A program made the position numbers and the translations under genes. This document shows positions 35,157 to 46,533 of a stretch of DNA of 64,000 nt, piece by piece. The stretch is from Auricularia sp. M13. Its lineage: Eukaryota; Basidiomycota; Agaricomycetes; Auriculariales; Auriculariaceae. Location of the stretch: the NCBI GenBank assembly GCA_037042915.1, contig CM073193.1, positions 7,130,001-7,194,000 of the forward strand, given 5' to 3'. The notes under the pieces were generated by a model. That model searched no databases, was not told where the DNA came from, and was given only the letters and a program-made list of their open reading frames with translations. Numbering within the stretch: the stretch's first letter is position 1; every line of letters starts with the position of its first letter.

Positions 35157-36423
35157 TCAAAGCTTTGTTTTACTTGCTTTCCTGTTTGCATGGATGCGCG
35201 CTAAGCTATGTATCAAATCCTGTGCCCTGGTTGTAACGATAGACGACGAACGATGCTGATGATGTATGCTGAATCTACATATAGCCATTGACTTCTCGAG
35301 TGATTCTTTGGAAGCAAGCATCCATTTATAACTATCTTGAGCTACTATTCGGGTGAAGGGAATGCTGGCTGTGTAAGCGTTGCCCTGCGTATCGTCCCTG
35401 ACTGAGATTCTGCATTTGCTGAGGAATCTGGATGATACATCGCACCCAAATAGCACGGTAGCTGCCCCTAACATCTACTGAGTAACGACACCCTGACTAC
35501 GACCATTTACCTGTGCCATTGATATCCAGACCTGAGTAGCGACAGGGCGCAGGGGCCTACATTTGTCAACGTTCTTGCAGCTTGACATCGAACACAGCCA
35601 CCACGTGTCGATGGCGAGAATTCTAATCCGGGGCGCCGATCATTTGGCCATAGGATTTGCCTTTCTGCATGACATGTTTGAACGCTGCTTGGACGCATAA
35701 ATTAGCACAAGAACGCTGGAATGCGCGAGAAACCCTACAGGTCGCTCTTGCGCACACAGTCACAAGGACAATGCAGTTGCCTTGCGAATTACTACAGTTG
35801 TCAGCCCGTGGTTGGCTGGCAATCTTTGCGTGCAACATGGCACCCTCGATCTGTAATATCTCGCAGAGTGGGAGGACTAATCCAAATCCAGAGCCACGAG
35901 CTGGTCCACCCGCGGAGGGCCGAGACAGGGTAACTGATCATGGCGAGATGGGCCACGGCGCCCGTCTGGCCCGGTGTCGTTGCGACGCTCATTGAGTCCG
36001 GCATAGGGTTTCGGTTGTGACTAAGATTTCGTATCTGCCCCGGTTTGATACTGGCCCGCGGCGGGCTATTTCGATATTGCGAGGCGTGTATTATCTATGC
36101 GAACTCGAGAGGGGCGTGCCCCTGGCAAGTACTGTGCTCGGGCTGAGGTTGAGCCTTGAGGCGCAGAGCCCTGTCCATGCTGCAGGTGAGACGCGTCGGC
36201 TAGCGAGGGAGGTGGTACGATTGTTTCAGAGGGTTTGCAGCGAGGGTGGTCGGAGGAAAAGGGGATGGTTGGTTCCGGAATGGACAGATGGTCGGGCGGA
36301 AGCACAAGATCGTACGACTAGCATTGGTTAAAATGCAAGCGCGATGCGAGCTCAGCCACTCTCGTTGCCCTGCGCTCCCGCTGCCTGCTTGCCTGCCTCT
36401 GGATGGTCCCCGCCTGAGCTGCC
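35157..36423. other. Intergenic, about 1.27 kb
   Basis: No convincing exon was found on either strand. Frames around 35650-36000 are open but have neither domain nor splice structure. It likely includes the Hsp70 3' untranslated region and the promoter of the serine-rich gene. Confidence 0.5.
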
Positions 36424-37792
36424 ATGGACCCAGTCACTCTCACCGCAGCGTTCCTCGTCGCGCTCTTCTGGGCCCTGCTCGTGCGTCCCAACTGGGCCCG
36501 CGCCGCCCAGAGTCTAAACTGACACCACTTTGCACCCTCAGAGCATGTTCGCGCCGTTGCTCCCAAAGACATGGCATCGCCAGCCGCCCCAGTCGACATC
36601 CAGGCCGCGTCGCAAGCAGCGGTCGACATCGAGCCCAGAGGTTGTGGATGCCGCGGAACTGCCGCCAGCGCTTGGAGAGTCGTCCTCTGAGGCCTCCTCG
36701 CTATTCTCCACAGCGGCTGCGTCGTTCGATTCCGACTTCAACACGTCGGCTGAGCCCTTGACACCCGCACCCTCCGAGGAGCTGTCATCCGCACCGGCGT
36801 CTTCCAGCGGTCGTCCGTACCGCAAGTTCTCAGAGTTCAAGTCGACGTTCACCGCGCCCTTCGGCAAACGGCGTTCTGCAGCTGTGGACTCCGCCATTGC
36901 GGCGCCCGCAGGTAAATCGTCGAGGGAACGCTCGAGATCGTCCTCGCGCACACGCTCGTCGTTCAGCTCCATCTTCAGCCAGCGCCAGCGCACGGTCTCT
37001 GCCACCTCATCCCTCGAGCTTCCTCCTACGCCCGACTCTCTCGCCTCTTTGCCGCTTCCGATGGGCAAGCCCAAGCGTTCGTCGGAAGGCGATGTCCCCC
37101 GCCAACGCGCTTCCGCGAAGCCGCGAGGATCTCTCCAGCTGAACATGCCTCCCCTTGCCCTTACGCGTCTCCAGCAGCGCCGAGTGTCCGCGCCGGCTGC
37201 GGGTCCGAGCGCTGCTGCTGGATCTGCGACAACGACTACCATCATCACTGCAACGGCCAAGGTCGAGTGGGTGTTGCCTTTGGCCAAACCAACCGCTAGC
37301 CCGACAGAGTTCCCCGTGGCTGCCGATTTGCCGTTACTTCCTTCGACGCCGCCCTGCTCGCAGTTGTCTGAGGTCGGGGAGCAGCAAACAGAACGTGGAC
37401 GCAGCAAGCGCATGTCGTGGACGCGTCCCTTCAGCAAGCGGGCTTCAGATGCGGTCACATCCAAACCTGCTAAACCGTCGAAAGAACCTCGCTCAAGATC
37501 GACACATCCATCCTCGCCAACTTCGCCAACCCGGCGGCAGCGTCCTTCGACGGCCGAGACCGTTTCCCGCCCCAGTGTTGACTCGGATGCTATCATAGAC
37601 AAGCGCTATGATTCATCGAGCGAGACGCCAATACAAAAGATGACGCGCACACGAACGTGGTTCGAGCGCCGCGAGGAGCGAGCACGCCGAGCTCGCAGCG
37701 CAGACCGTACACGACCCGACCGACACGCCATCAGTGCGCAGATCGCCCAGCAGGCGTGGGGTCAGGCGCATGATGTGCTGTCCCCGTCGTAG
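36424..37792 (+). CDS. Ser/Pro/Arg-rich protein with N-terminal membrane anchor
   Basis: A short first exon (MDPVTLTAAFLVALFWALL) encodes a single hydrophobic helix. An intron of about 57 bp joins it to SMFAPLLPKTWHRQPPQS and a long exon ending at 37792. The remainder (about 430 residues) is disordered and rich in Ser, Pro, Ala and Arg, with basic Ser/Arg stretches (SSRERSRSSSRTRSSFSS; KPSKEPRSRSTHPSSPTSPT) that would suit phosphorylation. No folded domain is seen. The C-terminal end becomes Arg-rich (WFERREERARRARSADRTR). Topology suggests an ER or outer-membrane tail on the cytosolic side; this is inference. Unknown function. Confidence 0.6.
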
Positions 37793-38279
37793 CCTTTGCG
37801 CCCTTTCGTCTCCGGTCCTTGGTTGTCTTTTGCTTGGCTGCATCCATCATCTCGCATTTGCATCTCCCATCATCGACTCGCATATCCCGCACGCATATTA
37901 TTCACGTCTAAGACCCTATAACGATTTGCACGTTATGTTATGACGCTCCTAGCTTAGAGCCAGACGCCTGCGTCTGTCGGTTTAGTTTGCGAAGCGCTCG
38001 CATTGTCTCGATACCTACCACACAGTTGCGTCGCAATTAAAACACACATCTGCATCCAAGTTTACGTCGTTGCATCCAAGTCTCGAAGTGAACAAAAAGC
38101 GATAACATCTCCATAAATTATCAACCAATTCATCAAGTTTGAAGCACTCAGAATGCCGTCTCGCTAGTTATCTGGGAGATTTCTGATATTTATTGCCTAG
38201 GGCTACGAGCCGACTTGTATGCTACATGGCATTTCGCTCCGAGGCAATTTGCTGCACGAGAATTCAAGAGATGAAGCGC
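37793..38279. other. Intergenic between convergent genes
   Basis: This 487 bp is AT-richer than the rest of the region and probably holds the 3' ends of the serine-rich gene and of the thaumatin-like gene. No coding frame was seen. A repeated phrase, CATCCAAGT, occurs twice near 38050-38080. Confidence 0.5.
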
Positions 38280-39288
38280 TTAAGGGCAGAAGGTCAAAGT
38301 GTAGTCACTGTGGGCGCTGCAGAACTTCAGAGCGGCTGGACGAGCGGTTAGTCTTGTAATTGAAAATGATACAAATAACTTACTGGTATCGTCGTAGGCG
38401 TAGGCGTAAGCGTTGGGGCAAGCGCTATCTGCAGATATTGTTAGTTCCTCATGAAGTGGCTGCAAGTGGGAGGAGAGCTGCTTACGGAAGTAGTCGTAGT
38501 CCTGGACGCCCGAGCTCGGGCAGGTCTGCGGGGTGTTGTGGCTACCCGAGCAGCAGTTGGCCGAGTCGCCGGGGTTGCCGTCGAGGTTGGCGAAGCAGGC
38601 GCTCTTGCAGCCGACGATGGCTCCGGCAGCGTTCTTCGCCTGAAGCTCGGCAGGGCCTGTGGCAAAGTTCAGAATGGCAAATGGAAAGAGCAGCTCGAGA
38701 CGGACAGTTCGGGTTCAAGTCGACGGGGCACTCGCCCGTGGGGCAGTTGGCAGCCTCGACGCGGATGGGGAGGTTCGATCCGTCGACGAGCGAAACTGGT
38801 CGGCATGATCAGCACTCCTTCAGCACGATCCGAGGGACACATATGTGCTGACCATCGTACGAGTCCTGGTCGCCAAGCGTCCACTCCGCGAGCGACGCAG
38901 GCGGCACTCCGGTGCCCGTGGTCGGGTCGCAGAGCAAGCCGCCGTTGCAGCCGCCGGTCTCGCACTGAGTCGGTCCTGGAAGGCTGGTGCTGAAGTCGCA
39001 GCCGGTACGGACCCCAGATGCGGCCGCTAGTCCAGTTCTCTGGAACGGTAATGGTCTGGCTGCTGCCCGAGGCAGCCTCCCATCCGGTCGGGGCGTCTGG
39101 GATGGGGCCGCCGGGAGTGGTGAACAACGCCGGCCATATGGTGAACGGGCAGTTGTTCTTGCTGTTAAACGCATCAGATGGGCTTCAAGACAGCCAGAGC
39201 CTCGAAAGGCATACACGACGATGTTGCGGCCGTTGGCGAGCACGGCGAGAGCAACAACGGAAAGGCTGAGGGCGATCTGACGCGACAT
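38280..39288 (-). CDS. Thaumatin-like protein, secreted
   Basis: The first exon MSRQIALSLSVVALAVLANG is a signal peptide. An intron with donor GTATGC joins NIVV to KNNCPFTIWPALFTT, the typical mature start. Downstream blocks are TITVPENWTSGRIWG, RTGCDF, CETGGCNGGLLCD, PPASLAEWTLG, then DYDYF, CPNAYAYAYDD and the C-terminal TLTFCP. The REDDD-type acidic cleft and the many paired Cys are those of thaumatin-like proteins (about 250 residues). Fungal members bind or cut beta-1,3-glucan and act in wall remodelling, senescence or antagonism. Exons are separated by several short introns. A TATA box lies 80 bp upstream. Confidence 0.88.
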
Positions 39289-39368
39289 TGTGAAGCTGAG
39301 AACGAAGATACTTGACAAGAAGAAAGGTATTCTGGTGCAGTGAAGAAAGGTCGCAGCAACGAGCCTGC

Positions 39369-39376
39369 TTTTATAC
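39369..39376 (-). promoter_or_regulatory. TATA box of the thaumatin-like gene
   Basis: On the minus strand the sequence AAGTATAAAAGCAG lies about 80 bp upstream of the ATG at 39288, a textbook position for an inducible, highly expressed fungal gene. Confidence 0.6.
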
Positions 39377-39639
39377 TTGACCACGGCGACCCTTGTGCTG
39401 TGCTCAGGTTGGAGACAGTGCCGATGCTCCACACCCTCATCAGGCCGCGTGATGTTCGCGCCTGTTTAAGCACAAACTGTGACGCAGGAATGAATCATTG
39501 TGGATCTCCGGTTCAGGATGGAAGCGCGCCAGGCGCGTGCACGACGGAAATAAACGCGCAGTGCACTCCGAGCCGTTGCAACCTCGCCGTCACGTGCGTT
39601 GGAGGAAGTCCGCGCCAATGAAAACCACGTAGACAGCGT

Positions 39640-40330
39640 GGTATGCGAGTCATATAGCCAGGAGCCTGCGATACTCAGGAAACCCAGGAGACCCACGAAA
39701 ATGCTCACGCCGAGGAGTCCACGCCGACAGCCCCCGCTGCGCGGTTCACACAGGTCATGTTACAAAAGCGCTGAATATGTTGTACCGTGCGGGTCCGCTC
39801 GAATACAGAGCACCGCGTTGGACGCACGTTTCATAACAGGACGTGCCGATCCGAAGAACGAGATGCAATGCCACCTGACTCGGGCCCGACTCCTCGCAGA
39901 GCCGCCTTGCTGACCTTCAGATCTACGCCTCTCTCGCAGGTCGCTATCCAGCAGCATGAGGTAGTTGGTAGGCCACCAGCCAGATCTGCACGACAACGAC
40001 GACATCCGCTATTCCAGGATTGTGATTATATATCCTGTAGCACACGGAACAGATGACAGCGGCGAGACCATGAACGGGCATATGCCACCACGCATAATCT
40101 GACCATGGGCCCGCGGCAGAGCAACAATGACGCGCTGGACCGTCACGGCTGACGAGGCAGAGCTTGGATCGAGCGCCAACGCGAAACAAAGCACTGCGGA
40201 TTCGCTAGTATTCCAGTTTGAGAGTCGAAGAAGAGCTATTCGTGCGCTGAAATAGGCCAGTTGTATGCAGAGAAGCAGCCAGACCGCCCGTGAAGGTGTT
40301 GCACCGGATTTTTGCTGCAATGGCCAAGGG
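39640..40330 (-). CDS. Possible small multi-pass membrane protein, incomplete model
   Basis: On the minus strand, adjacent frames encode hydrophobic stretches that could be linked by introns. These are AVWLLLCIQLAYFSARIALL, SAVLCFALALD, VHGLAAVICSVCYRIYNHN, GIADVVVVVQIWLVAYQL and, near 39700, FVGLLGFLSIAGSWLYD. I could not find a single consistent set of splice sites or a confident start and stop. The 5' end abuts the repeat element beginning at 40311. It may be a gene disrupted by that insertion, or a fortuitous open region. Confidence 0.25.
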
Positions 40331-40834
40331 GCAGGCAAGGGAAAAATAGTGGACACGCACCGGAAAAAAAGTCATAAGCGGGTTGCCGAGCCCCCCCCCC
40401 TCCCCCCCTCGGAAGCAAATTTGAACCCGCGGATGCCGTATTTGGAACTGAAACTGGGTCAACTCCCGTTAAATGTTTAAATGTCGACTTTCAAAGCGTC
40501 CAGCAGCTCAATAGACGCAGCGCAAGCGTAGCCGCGCTCCTGGCGGAGGTAAATTCTGGAAAAGGAAACTGCTGACATAAGCCCTCGGAAATCGCCGCTC
40601 CCGGCGTGCTCCTGCTCCTCAGCTGGCCAAATTGCTTCATAGAGTCTTGCTAAAGCTCTTGGAGCAATTTAAAAAAGGGATATGCTGTGGGAGACACTGA
40701 CAATGTTCAAATGGGCCTCCCGGACCCCCGTCGGAAGCAAATAAAAAAAAGTTATAAGCGTTTGCCTGGACCCACCCCCCACCCGGTCCGTGTACCGGAG
40801 TTTGCCGATGCCTGCCCCTTGGCAATGGCGAAAA
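40311..40834. repeat. MITE-like non-coding element with imperfect terminal inverted repeats
   Basis: The left end (40311-40336, TTTGCTGCAATGGCCAAGGG followed by GCAGGCA) is matched by the reverse complement of the right end (40811-40834, CCTGCCCCTTGGCAATGGCG then AAAA), sharing GCCAAGGGGCAGGCA exactly. Inside, two related modules occur: A-run, then GT(C/T)ATAAGCG, then a C-rich tract, near 40363-40410 and 40741-40790. CGGAAGCAAAT is beside both (about 40410 and 40733). The C-tract at 40391-40409 is nearly pure pyrimidine. No coding capacity. I could not define a target-site duplication. About 520 bp overall. Confidence 0.5.
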
Positions 40835-41232
40835 GACGATCAGAGCATGCTTCATAACCGCGTGAGAGCATTTAGTCAGTATTAGAAAGCCGCGAGGTCT
40901 GCTGAAGAGTACAGTAGGCAGTTGTCAGGGCTCGCTGCCGAGTGAGGAGGTGGCAGCCGACTCGTCAAAGGTTGAGGTCATTGTCACGGTAATGGTTTGG
41001 CTCTCCGCTTATATGAGTTAGATCCCGAGCGGCCATTACATTTTCATTCTTGCGAGAATTATCATAGGACGAAGAAATAAGGGGAGCAATTACACATGCC
41101 ACATATCAGGAGAGTGGCGGAAGATCAACTATCCTTTCAGTGTTAGTAGTTGGTGCGCGATGTCTTGAGTTCTTCTCCGGTAACGTCGTTGTCATCTTCG
41201 CTGCCAGGTCCGGTGTCCTCGTGCTCGTCTTA

Positions 41233-42755
41233 CTACTCGTACTCGTCTTCGTCGTCATCCTCGTCCTCGTTTTCATAGTCGTCTTCGTCTTCGTAGTCGT
41301 CGTCGTAGAAGTTATCGTCGTCGTAAGAATAGTCATCTTCGTCCGACTCCGCGTCTCGTCGATTGCACAGCTCTTCTGGACGCTCGATGCACGGTGATGC
41401 GTAGAACTCGATCCCCGAAGAAGCACAGGCGTTGCGAAGCTCGCTAGCGTCAGCGTCGAGAGGCGCAGGTCGCACAGTCAGACGTCGGAGCCCGCGCCTG
41501 TGGCCACCCGCCAAATATGCGGCAAGGCAGGGTATATATTCGTGGAGCTGCGCGGCCGATTGAAACTTGACGTCGAGCGTTTCCAGGGTGGGCGGCACTA
41601 AGCGACCAAGATCGTCCTTGACGCTGTTGGACAGCGCTAGAATCGGTACTGCGAGATGCCTGAGGTTGTTTGCGTTGCGAACGGCGGTCGAAGGGGAGAA
41701 GTCCGGTTCGCGCGATTCAACATCCCACTCGCCATATTCTATCACGGACAGGCTACGCAACGACGGTGTCGTGACAAAGGCGTCCAGATATTCGTAGCTG
41801 AATTCCTCGAATTGTTCGTAGTAGATCGCCTCCGGAGCAGACATCATGGAGAGGATATCCGCGAGCAGCTCGTCGTGGATGGGACTGTCTACCAGATGAA
41901 GGTCGGTCACTGTGGAGCATGCTGAGAGCGCGGCCATGTCGAGGGGCTCGCCTTCGCCGTACTCCCCGTCATCCGTGTAATGCTCGAGCCACAACTCCTC
42001 ATCGCCTTCGTCCCGCTAAACAGCAGCCTACGAAGATTTGGCAAAAGCAGGGCGCAGATGATTTTGATGTGGCCGAATCCTTGACCTTCATTCATATGGC
42101 TCACGAACGAAGCCTCGTCGCTGATTGCGGCATATCGGACTTCAAGCGACTGGATGGATGCGAGGCCCTTTGGCAATCGCTTGGGCGTGTCGAGGTCGTA
42201 AGGGTTGGGCAATGAGGCCCAGAACCAGTAATCGATGCGGGACGGTCGCACAGTGAGCTCTTGTAAGTTGGGAAGCATGTCCAGCAGCAGAACAGCGAAG
42301 GCGCATGTGGTTCCCTCGCGTAGAGCATAGATGAAGCCAGGATACATGTCGCGCGCTTCCGCCGCCGAGATGGGGGATGTGTTCGGCGGCTCGCCGCTGT
42401 GCCAGAACGCGCCTTCCGCCTGCATTTCGCGCTCCAGCTCGGAGAAATGGAAGGGGCCGCGCTCATAAAACTCGTAGAAGGAAGCATCGCGCTCGAGTTC
42501 CTCGAACGTAGAAGACGTCCAGTCCACGTCGAGCGCGCGAACAATATCAGCGAGGCCAGGACGCGCCAGAAGGGTTTTGATGAAGCAAACAATTTTGCGT
42601 TTGCCGGTCAGCGCAACTGAACGACTGTATAGGATGGGCTCTGCTATGTCGCGAAACCGGCGAGAGGTGCGGCATAGAGAGGCTAATGCGGGCGCATCGA
42701 GATGGGCCTCGAATATGGCCAGCAATAATTCTGACGGTAGGGACTGTTCTGCCAT
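41233..42755 (-). CDS. F-box / leucine-rich-repeat protein with acidic tail
   Basis: The start MAEQSLPSELLLAIFEAHLD with ASLCRTSRRFRDIAEPILY is an F-box, which recruits targets to an SCF ubiquitin ligase through Skp1. LRR-like lines follow (LLDMLPNLQELTVRPSRID, GLASIQSLEVRYAAISDE, LLPNLRRLLFSG, TPSLRSLSVIEYGEWD, ANNLRHLAVPIL, PTLETLDVKFQ). The C-terminal 45 residues are almost wholly Asp, Glu and Tyr. The frame breaks at about 42012 in a run of three G on the coding strand; a fourth G would give LLFSGDEGDEELWLEHY and connect both halves. The target is unknown. F-box/LRR families are large and variable in agaricomycetes. Its start lies 74 bp from the next gene, which runs the other way. Confidence 0.75.
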
Positions 42756-42829
42756 TCGCAGAACCGGCAGCAGAAAAGGTCGAACGCGATTTCAACCTCC
42801 GCCGCATCTTTTTTCACAACCTTCCCGTC

Positions 42830-44503
42830 ATGGACCTCATGGAATATTTTCAGGTACGTCCATCTGTGCACGGGCTCTGGAATTGCGCCAACCTTCAGAA
42901 TTTCCTGACATGTTTCAGATGGTACATGAATGTTGCTAACGCCACAACGCCGGAAGTATTAACGCGACCTTGCAGTTGCCAGGCAAAGTCGCCGAAATGG
43001 AACAGACGATTGCAGCCCTACGCGCCGAGCTAGGCCAACGTACCGCCGAGTGTTCCGCCGAGCAGGCTGCTTCACAGACGTTGAAGACACAGTACGAGGA
43101 CCTCCATCGAGCATACCGACGCGATGTCGAAGCGCGCGATAATGCGCTTCGGGAGCTTGACGCACGCGACAACGCCCTTCGAGAACTGCAGGCATCGAAC
43201 GCGCTGGCCCTGAAGCAGCGGACGCTGCCAACAGCAGACGGGATGCGCTCGAGAAAGCTGTCGAGGCAAGCAGGCTCGAGCAGGAAGCCGACCGTATGGA
43301 ACTCGACCAGCTCAGGGCGAAGATCATCTCCCTCGAATCGCAGGAGAGGCCTAGAGGCGTTCAGAACGCAGTTCAGCAGCGGGAACAGCAGGTTGCTACC
43401 ATTAACCCAGCCATGCTCAAGCTCAAGCCGGACGCACAACTTGCTGTGAACCAGGTATGATTCAAGTGAAGATTTCTCATAGCATTGACGGATGCAGTAG
43501 GTTGATGTTTTGGATGCAGTGCCAGCGAAGTGGCGGGCGCAGTTGACAGGCCTTCCCACGGTAGAAGCGCCTGTCGAAGCAATGACAGCGCCGTTCTCAC
43601 GGAAGTTTATCTCGGCCCAGTTGGGAGGCGGAACGCAGGCGAGTGCTGAACTGACCTTCAATTCATTTGCTGATTTTATACAGGGTGTGGTTATGCGGTG
43701 AACATATCGGTTTGCTTTGCGTGGCGCTAGCTCTGACGGTCAGTAGGGTCGCAGCAAATAACACGGCCGTGCGATTGAAGGACTTCAACGTAACGCGTTA
43801 CTACTGTCCGAACGCCCAAGGGAACCCGTGGCTACCCAAGCAGCCGGGCATGCACGGCTTCATGTTCGTCGGAATGGGCGAACTCGACCGCACGGTCGGC
43901 GCGGACGAATGCTGCGAGATGTTTGTGGGGATGGGCTTAAACGACTGGCGCTACTTCGGCACTTATCGATGCACGAGGATGGAGGCTTTGACTGTGGAGG
44001 ACTACTTAAATCTGATACCAGCTGTACGTGCATTGCTCTCAGTGCGCGTGGACATGCTGTCTAACTGCATTCCTTTAGGATCAGACTAAATACTGCAAAT
44101 TTACAGTTGCAAAAAATCTTGCCAACAATGTCACTGAGGCACACTGCCTCTATCTATCTGGGACGCTCCGAGTGCCTTGCGTGCGGCTTGCGTGTCAGCA
44201 GTTCAACCAGTCTCTCTTCGACAGGCTTTGCGAGAATGCGAAAAGCGTCCAGGCTACCCCTCCGGCGAGCGCAAAGCGACAGCGACAGTCGCCACTGAAG
44301 ACGCCAGCTCTTACTGTCAATTCCGAAGCTCAGTCATCGCGGCGTGCTTCGGGCGGCTGCGAGAGAAACGATCGGTGGCTTATGCTGACGACAGTGATGA
44401 CGACCCTCTCCTCATGCTGGAGTTCGACTCATCCCCAGCTAAACGGCCCAGGCTGGACGACCGCTCAGGCTTGAACATCGAGGAACTATTTCCGAGCGTA
44501 TAG
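42830..44503 (+). CDS. Coiled-coil protein with C-terminal DUF6697-like domain, one frame break
   Basis: The middle encodes a long coiled coil (VAEMEQTIAALRAELGQRTA, then RRDVEARDNALRELDARDN), continuing in another frame as RRDALEKAVEASRLEQEADR and MELDQLRAKIISLESQE. A missing base near 43210 would join them. After an intron comes AVPAKWRAQLTGLP and PFSRKFISAQLGGGTQ. Further exons give FNVTRYYCPN, PGMHGFMFVGMGE, CCEMFVGMGLNDWRYFGTYR and GTLRVPCVRLACQQFNQSLF. This matches, from memory, the basidiomycete DUF6697 arrangement. The tail is basic and then acidic (DDSDDDPLLMLEFD). The N-terminus is unsure: MDLMEYFQ at 42830 does not splice cleanly onto the coil. Function unknown. Confidence 0.6.
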
Positions 44504-44637
44504 CTGAGATGTGGTCCGACCTTTGAAAAGCAGTATTCTAATAGAGCGTGTAGCACAGCGTAGGCGACGCAGCATAATAATATAGGCAGCGGTGAGCATC
44601 TAGATGCGTGTCTGGTTTCCCGCAGTGTCACAAAATG

Positions 44638-46129
44638 TCAATGGTCCCTCTGCACGACCCTTTCGGCCAGCACTTCCAAGGCGTCTCGGGCTTCACTCGG
44701 CGGCAAGTGCTGCAAGACGTCCCGCGCCTTGTCGGCGTGTTGCCGTGCGAGCTCGCGCGTTCTTTGCAAAGCGCGCGAATTGCGCACAAACTCGCGGGCC
44801 TGAAATGTATGAGACGAGGACACGCCGTGTGTACGCGCAAGTAGCGTACCAGTTCTACATCGCCGTCTCCGGAGAACTTGCGCTCTATTAACGAGCCCAT
44901 CGCATTATTTTCTTCCCAGGCGAACAGCGCGGGCGCGGTCGCAAGCCCAAGCTTGAGGTCCGCGCCTCCTGGCTTGCCCAACGTCTTTTCGCTCGCTTCG
45001 TAATCTAATACGTCGTCGACGAGCTGTTGACGGCGTTACACATGTCGAAGGCGATTTTGGGGACGTATCGTACCTGGAACGCTAACCCGATGTTGCGGCC
45101 ATAGGCATACGCAACCTCCTTCCAGAGCTCGCCCTCTTGTGCGCCTCCAAGCACCACTGCTGCACGAGCGCCTTTGGCCATAAGGCTCGCCGTCTTCAAG
45201 TACGTTTTGTGCATGTAGGTGTTCCAGGTGTCGCGAGTCACACTAGTGTCGCCTGGGGAAGACGAGAGCACGCTCCGCATTTGCAAGACCTCGCCCTCGA
45301 CGAGGTTGGTGATGACGGAGGCAATGAGCTCGACGACCTCTGTTTCTCCCAGCCGAGAGAGCGCTGCACTGGCACGACCGAGCAAAAAGTCGCCGGCGAG
45401 CACAGAAAGCTTGCTCCCGAAATGGGCCGGAGCACTGGGCGCGCCGCGTCGCAGCGGGGAGACGTCGATGACATCGTCGTGCAGCAGAGACGCAACGTGT
45501 ATCATCTCGACGATCTGCGCGAGGCGGGCCTGGGTGGGCAGGATCTGCTCTGGCTCGCAGAGGACGCCGTGGGGCAGCAGGGCGTGCAATGGAGGCACAG
45601 CAGGCGGCGGTGGGCGCGCCGGCGTGACGAGCGAGAAGGCCGTGTCGAACGACGCGGAATGGTCGGCCATGCTTGGGTTCCAGTCGGTCAGGACATCCGG
45701 TCGGGTGAGCGGGCGATCGAGCTCCTCGGTCCTGCCGCCTGCGCCCTCGCACGACGCCGCCCAGTGTTTTTCGGGCCACCGTGCGCCGAGGCCGTTCGTC
45801 GCACGCGAAAACAGCAGCACGAGCAGCGGCCTGATCTGCTTTGACGGATGCAGGAAGTAGTAATGGGCAATCTGCGTCAGCGACGGATGCGACGAGCCCA
45901 GCAGGTCCAGGAGCGTGTTTCGTAGCCGCTCGAGCTCGGGCGCAAGGAGCTTGAATGGGTCTGCCCGTGGTCTGGGCTGCGAGCTCGTGGACGGGGCGGG
46001 AGTGGGCGCGGGACGGGCTGGAGCGCGCTCGACAGACTGTGTAGCGGTCGCCGCGGAGGTCAGCGAGCGCGCGGCTGTTGGTATTCGACGCGTGAAACAG
46101 CGCGTGTTGAGCGCAAGTCGAGAGGACAT
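44638..46129 (-). CDS. COQ1: Mitochondrial polyprenyl diphosphate synthase (COQ1, ubiquinone side chain)
   Basis: This trans-prenyltransferase elongates farnesyl or geranylgeranyl diphosphate with isopentenyl units to make the ubiquinone tail. The start MSSRLALNTRCFTRRIPTAA is Arg/Ser/Ala-rich without acids, a mitochondrial presequence. KQIRPLLVLLFSRA is the substrate-binding KxxR region. The first Asp-rich motif is LLHDDVIDVSPLRRG and the second is LVDDVLDYEASEKTLGKPGG, reached by an intron ending AACAG. Between them are VLAGDFLLGRASAAL and YLKTASLMAKGARA. The C-terminus is helical, ending VVQRDH. Both DDxxD motifs are intact and all joins keep the frame. Upstream in-frame codons to 46441 are unlikely to be coding. 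Confidence 0.92.
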
Positions 46130-46533
46130 GACGCGTGCAGCGACTCCGATGCGCGACCACGAAGACTCGGAGTCCTCTTCTTTACACGACCCGCTTTCTC
46201 GGGTGCGGCAACAAACGTTTCCGGTAAGACGCCCGTGCTGCCCGACAACGTCGGCAATAATATCCTCGTATTTTAAGGTCCTCTCAGTTTCGAAGGGTTT
46301 CTCAAAGAAGAGACAAGTCAGTGTCATGATGAACACCAGCCATTCGCGCCAATTTTCGGCTGCATTCGTCAACAATTCGTGTATACATGAGATTTTTTTG
46401 TCTGCTTTTCCGAGAAGTTTTTTCGTCCATTGACAGTCCATCAGTCAAATGTAGTTCTCCACTTGTCCCAGTGCGAAAGTCACGGCCAGACCTTGAGGTG
46501 TTTGTCGACGAGCGCGGCGACGCAGGCGTTGCC

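Noticed and set aside
36538-37602. 354-residue minus-strand ORF opposite the serine-rich gene
   Set aside because: It mirrors a GC-rich plus-strand exon, has no domain, and the plus frame has a better start, intron and codon bias.
46130-46441. Upstream in-frame extension of COQ1
   Set aside because: The sequence is not presequence-like and the Arg/Ser start at 46129 is a typical mitochondrial targeting start.
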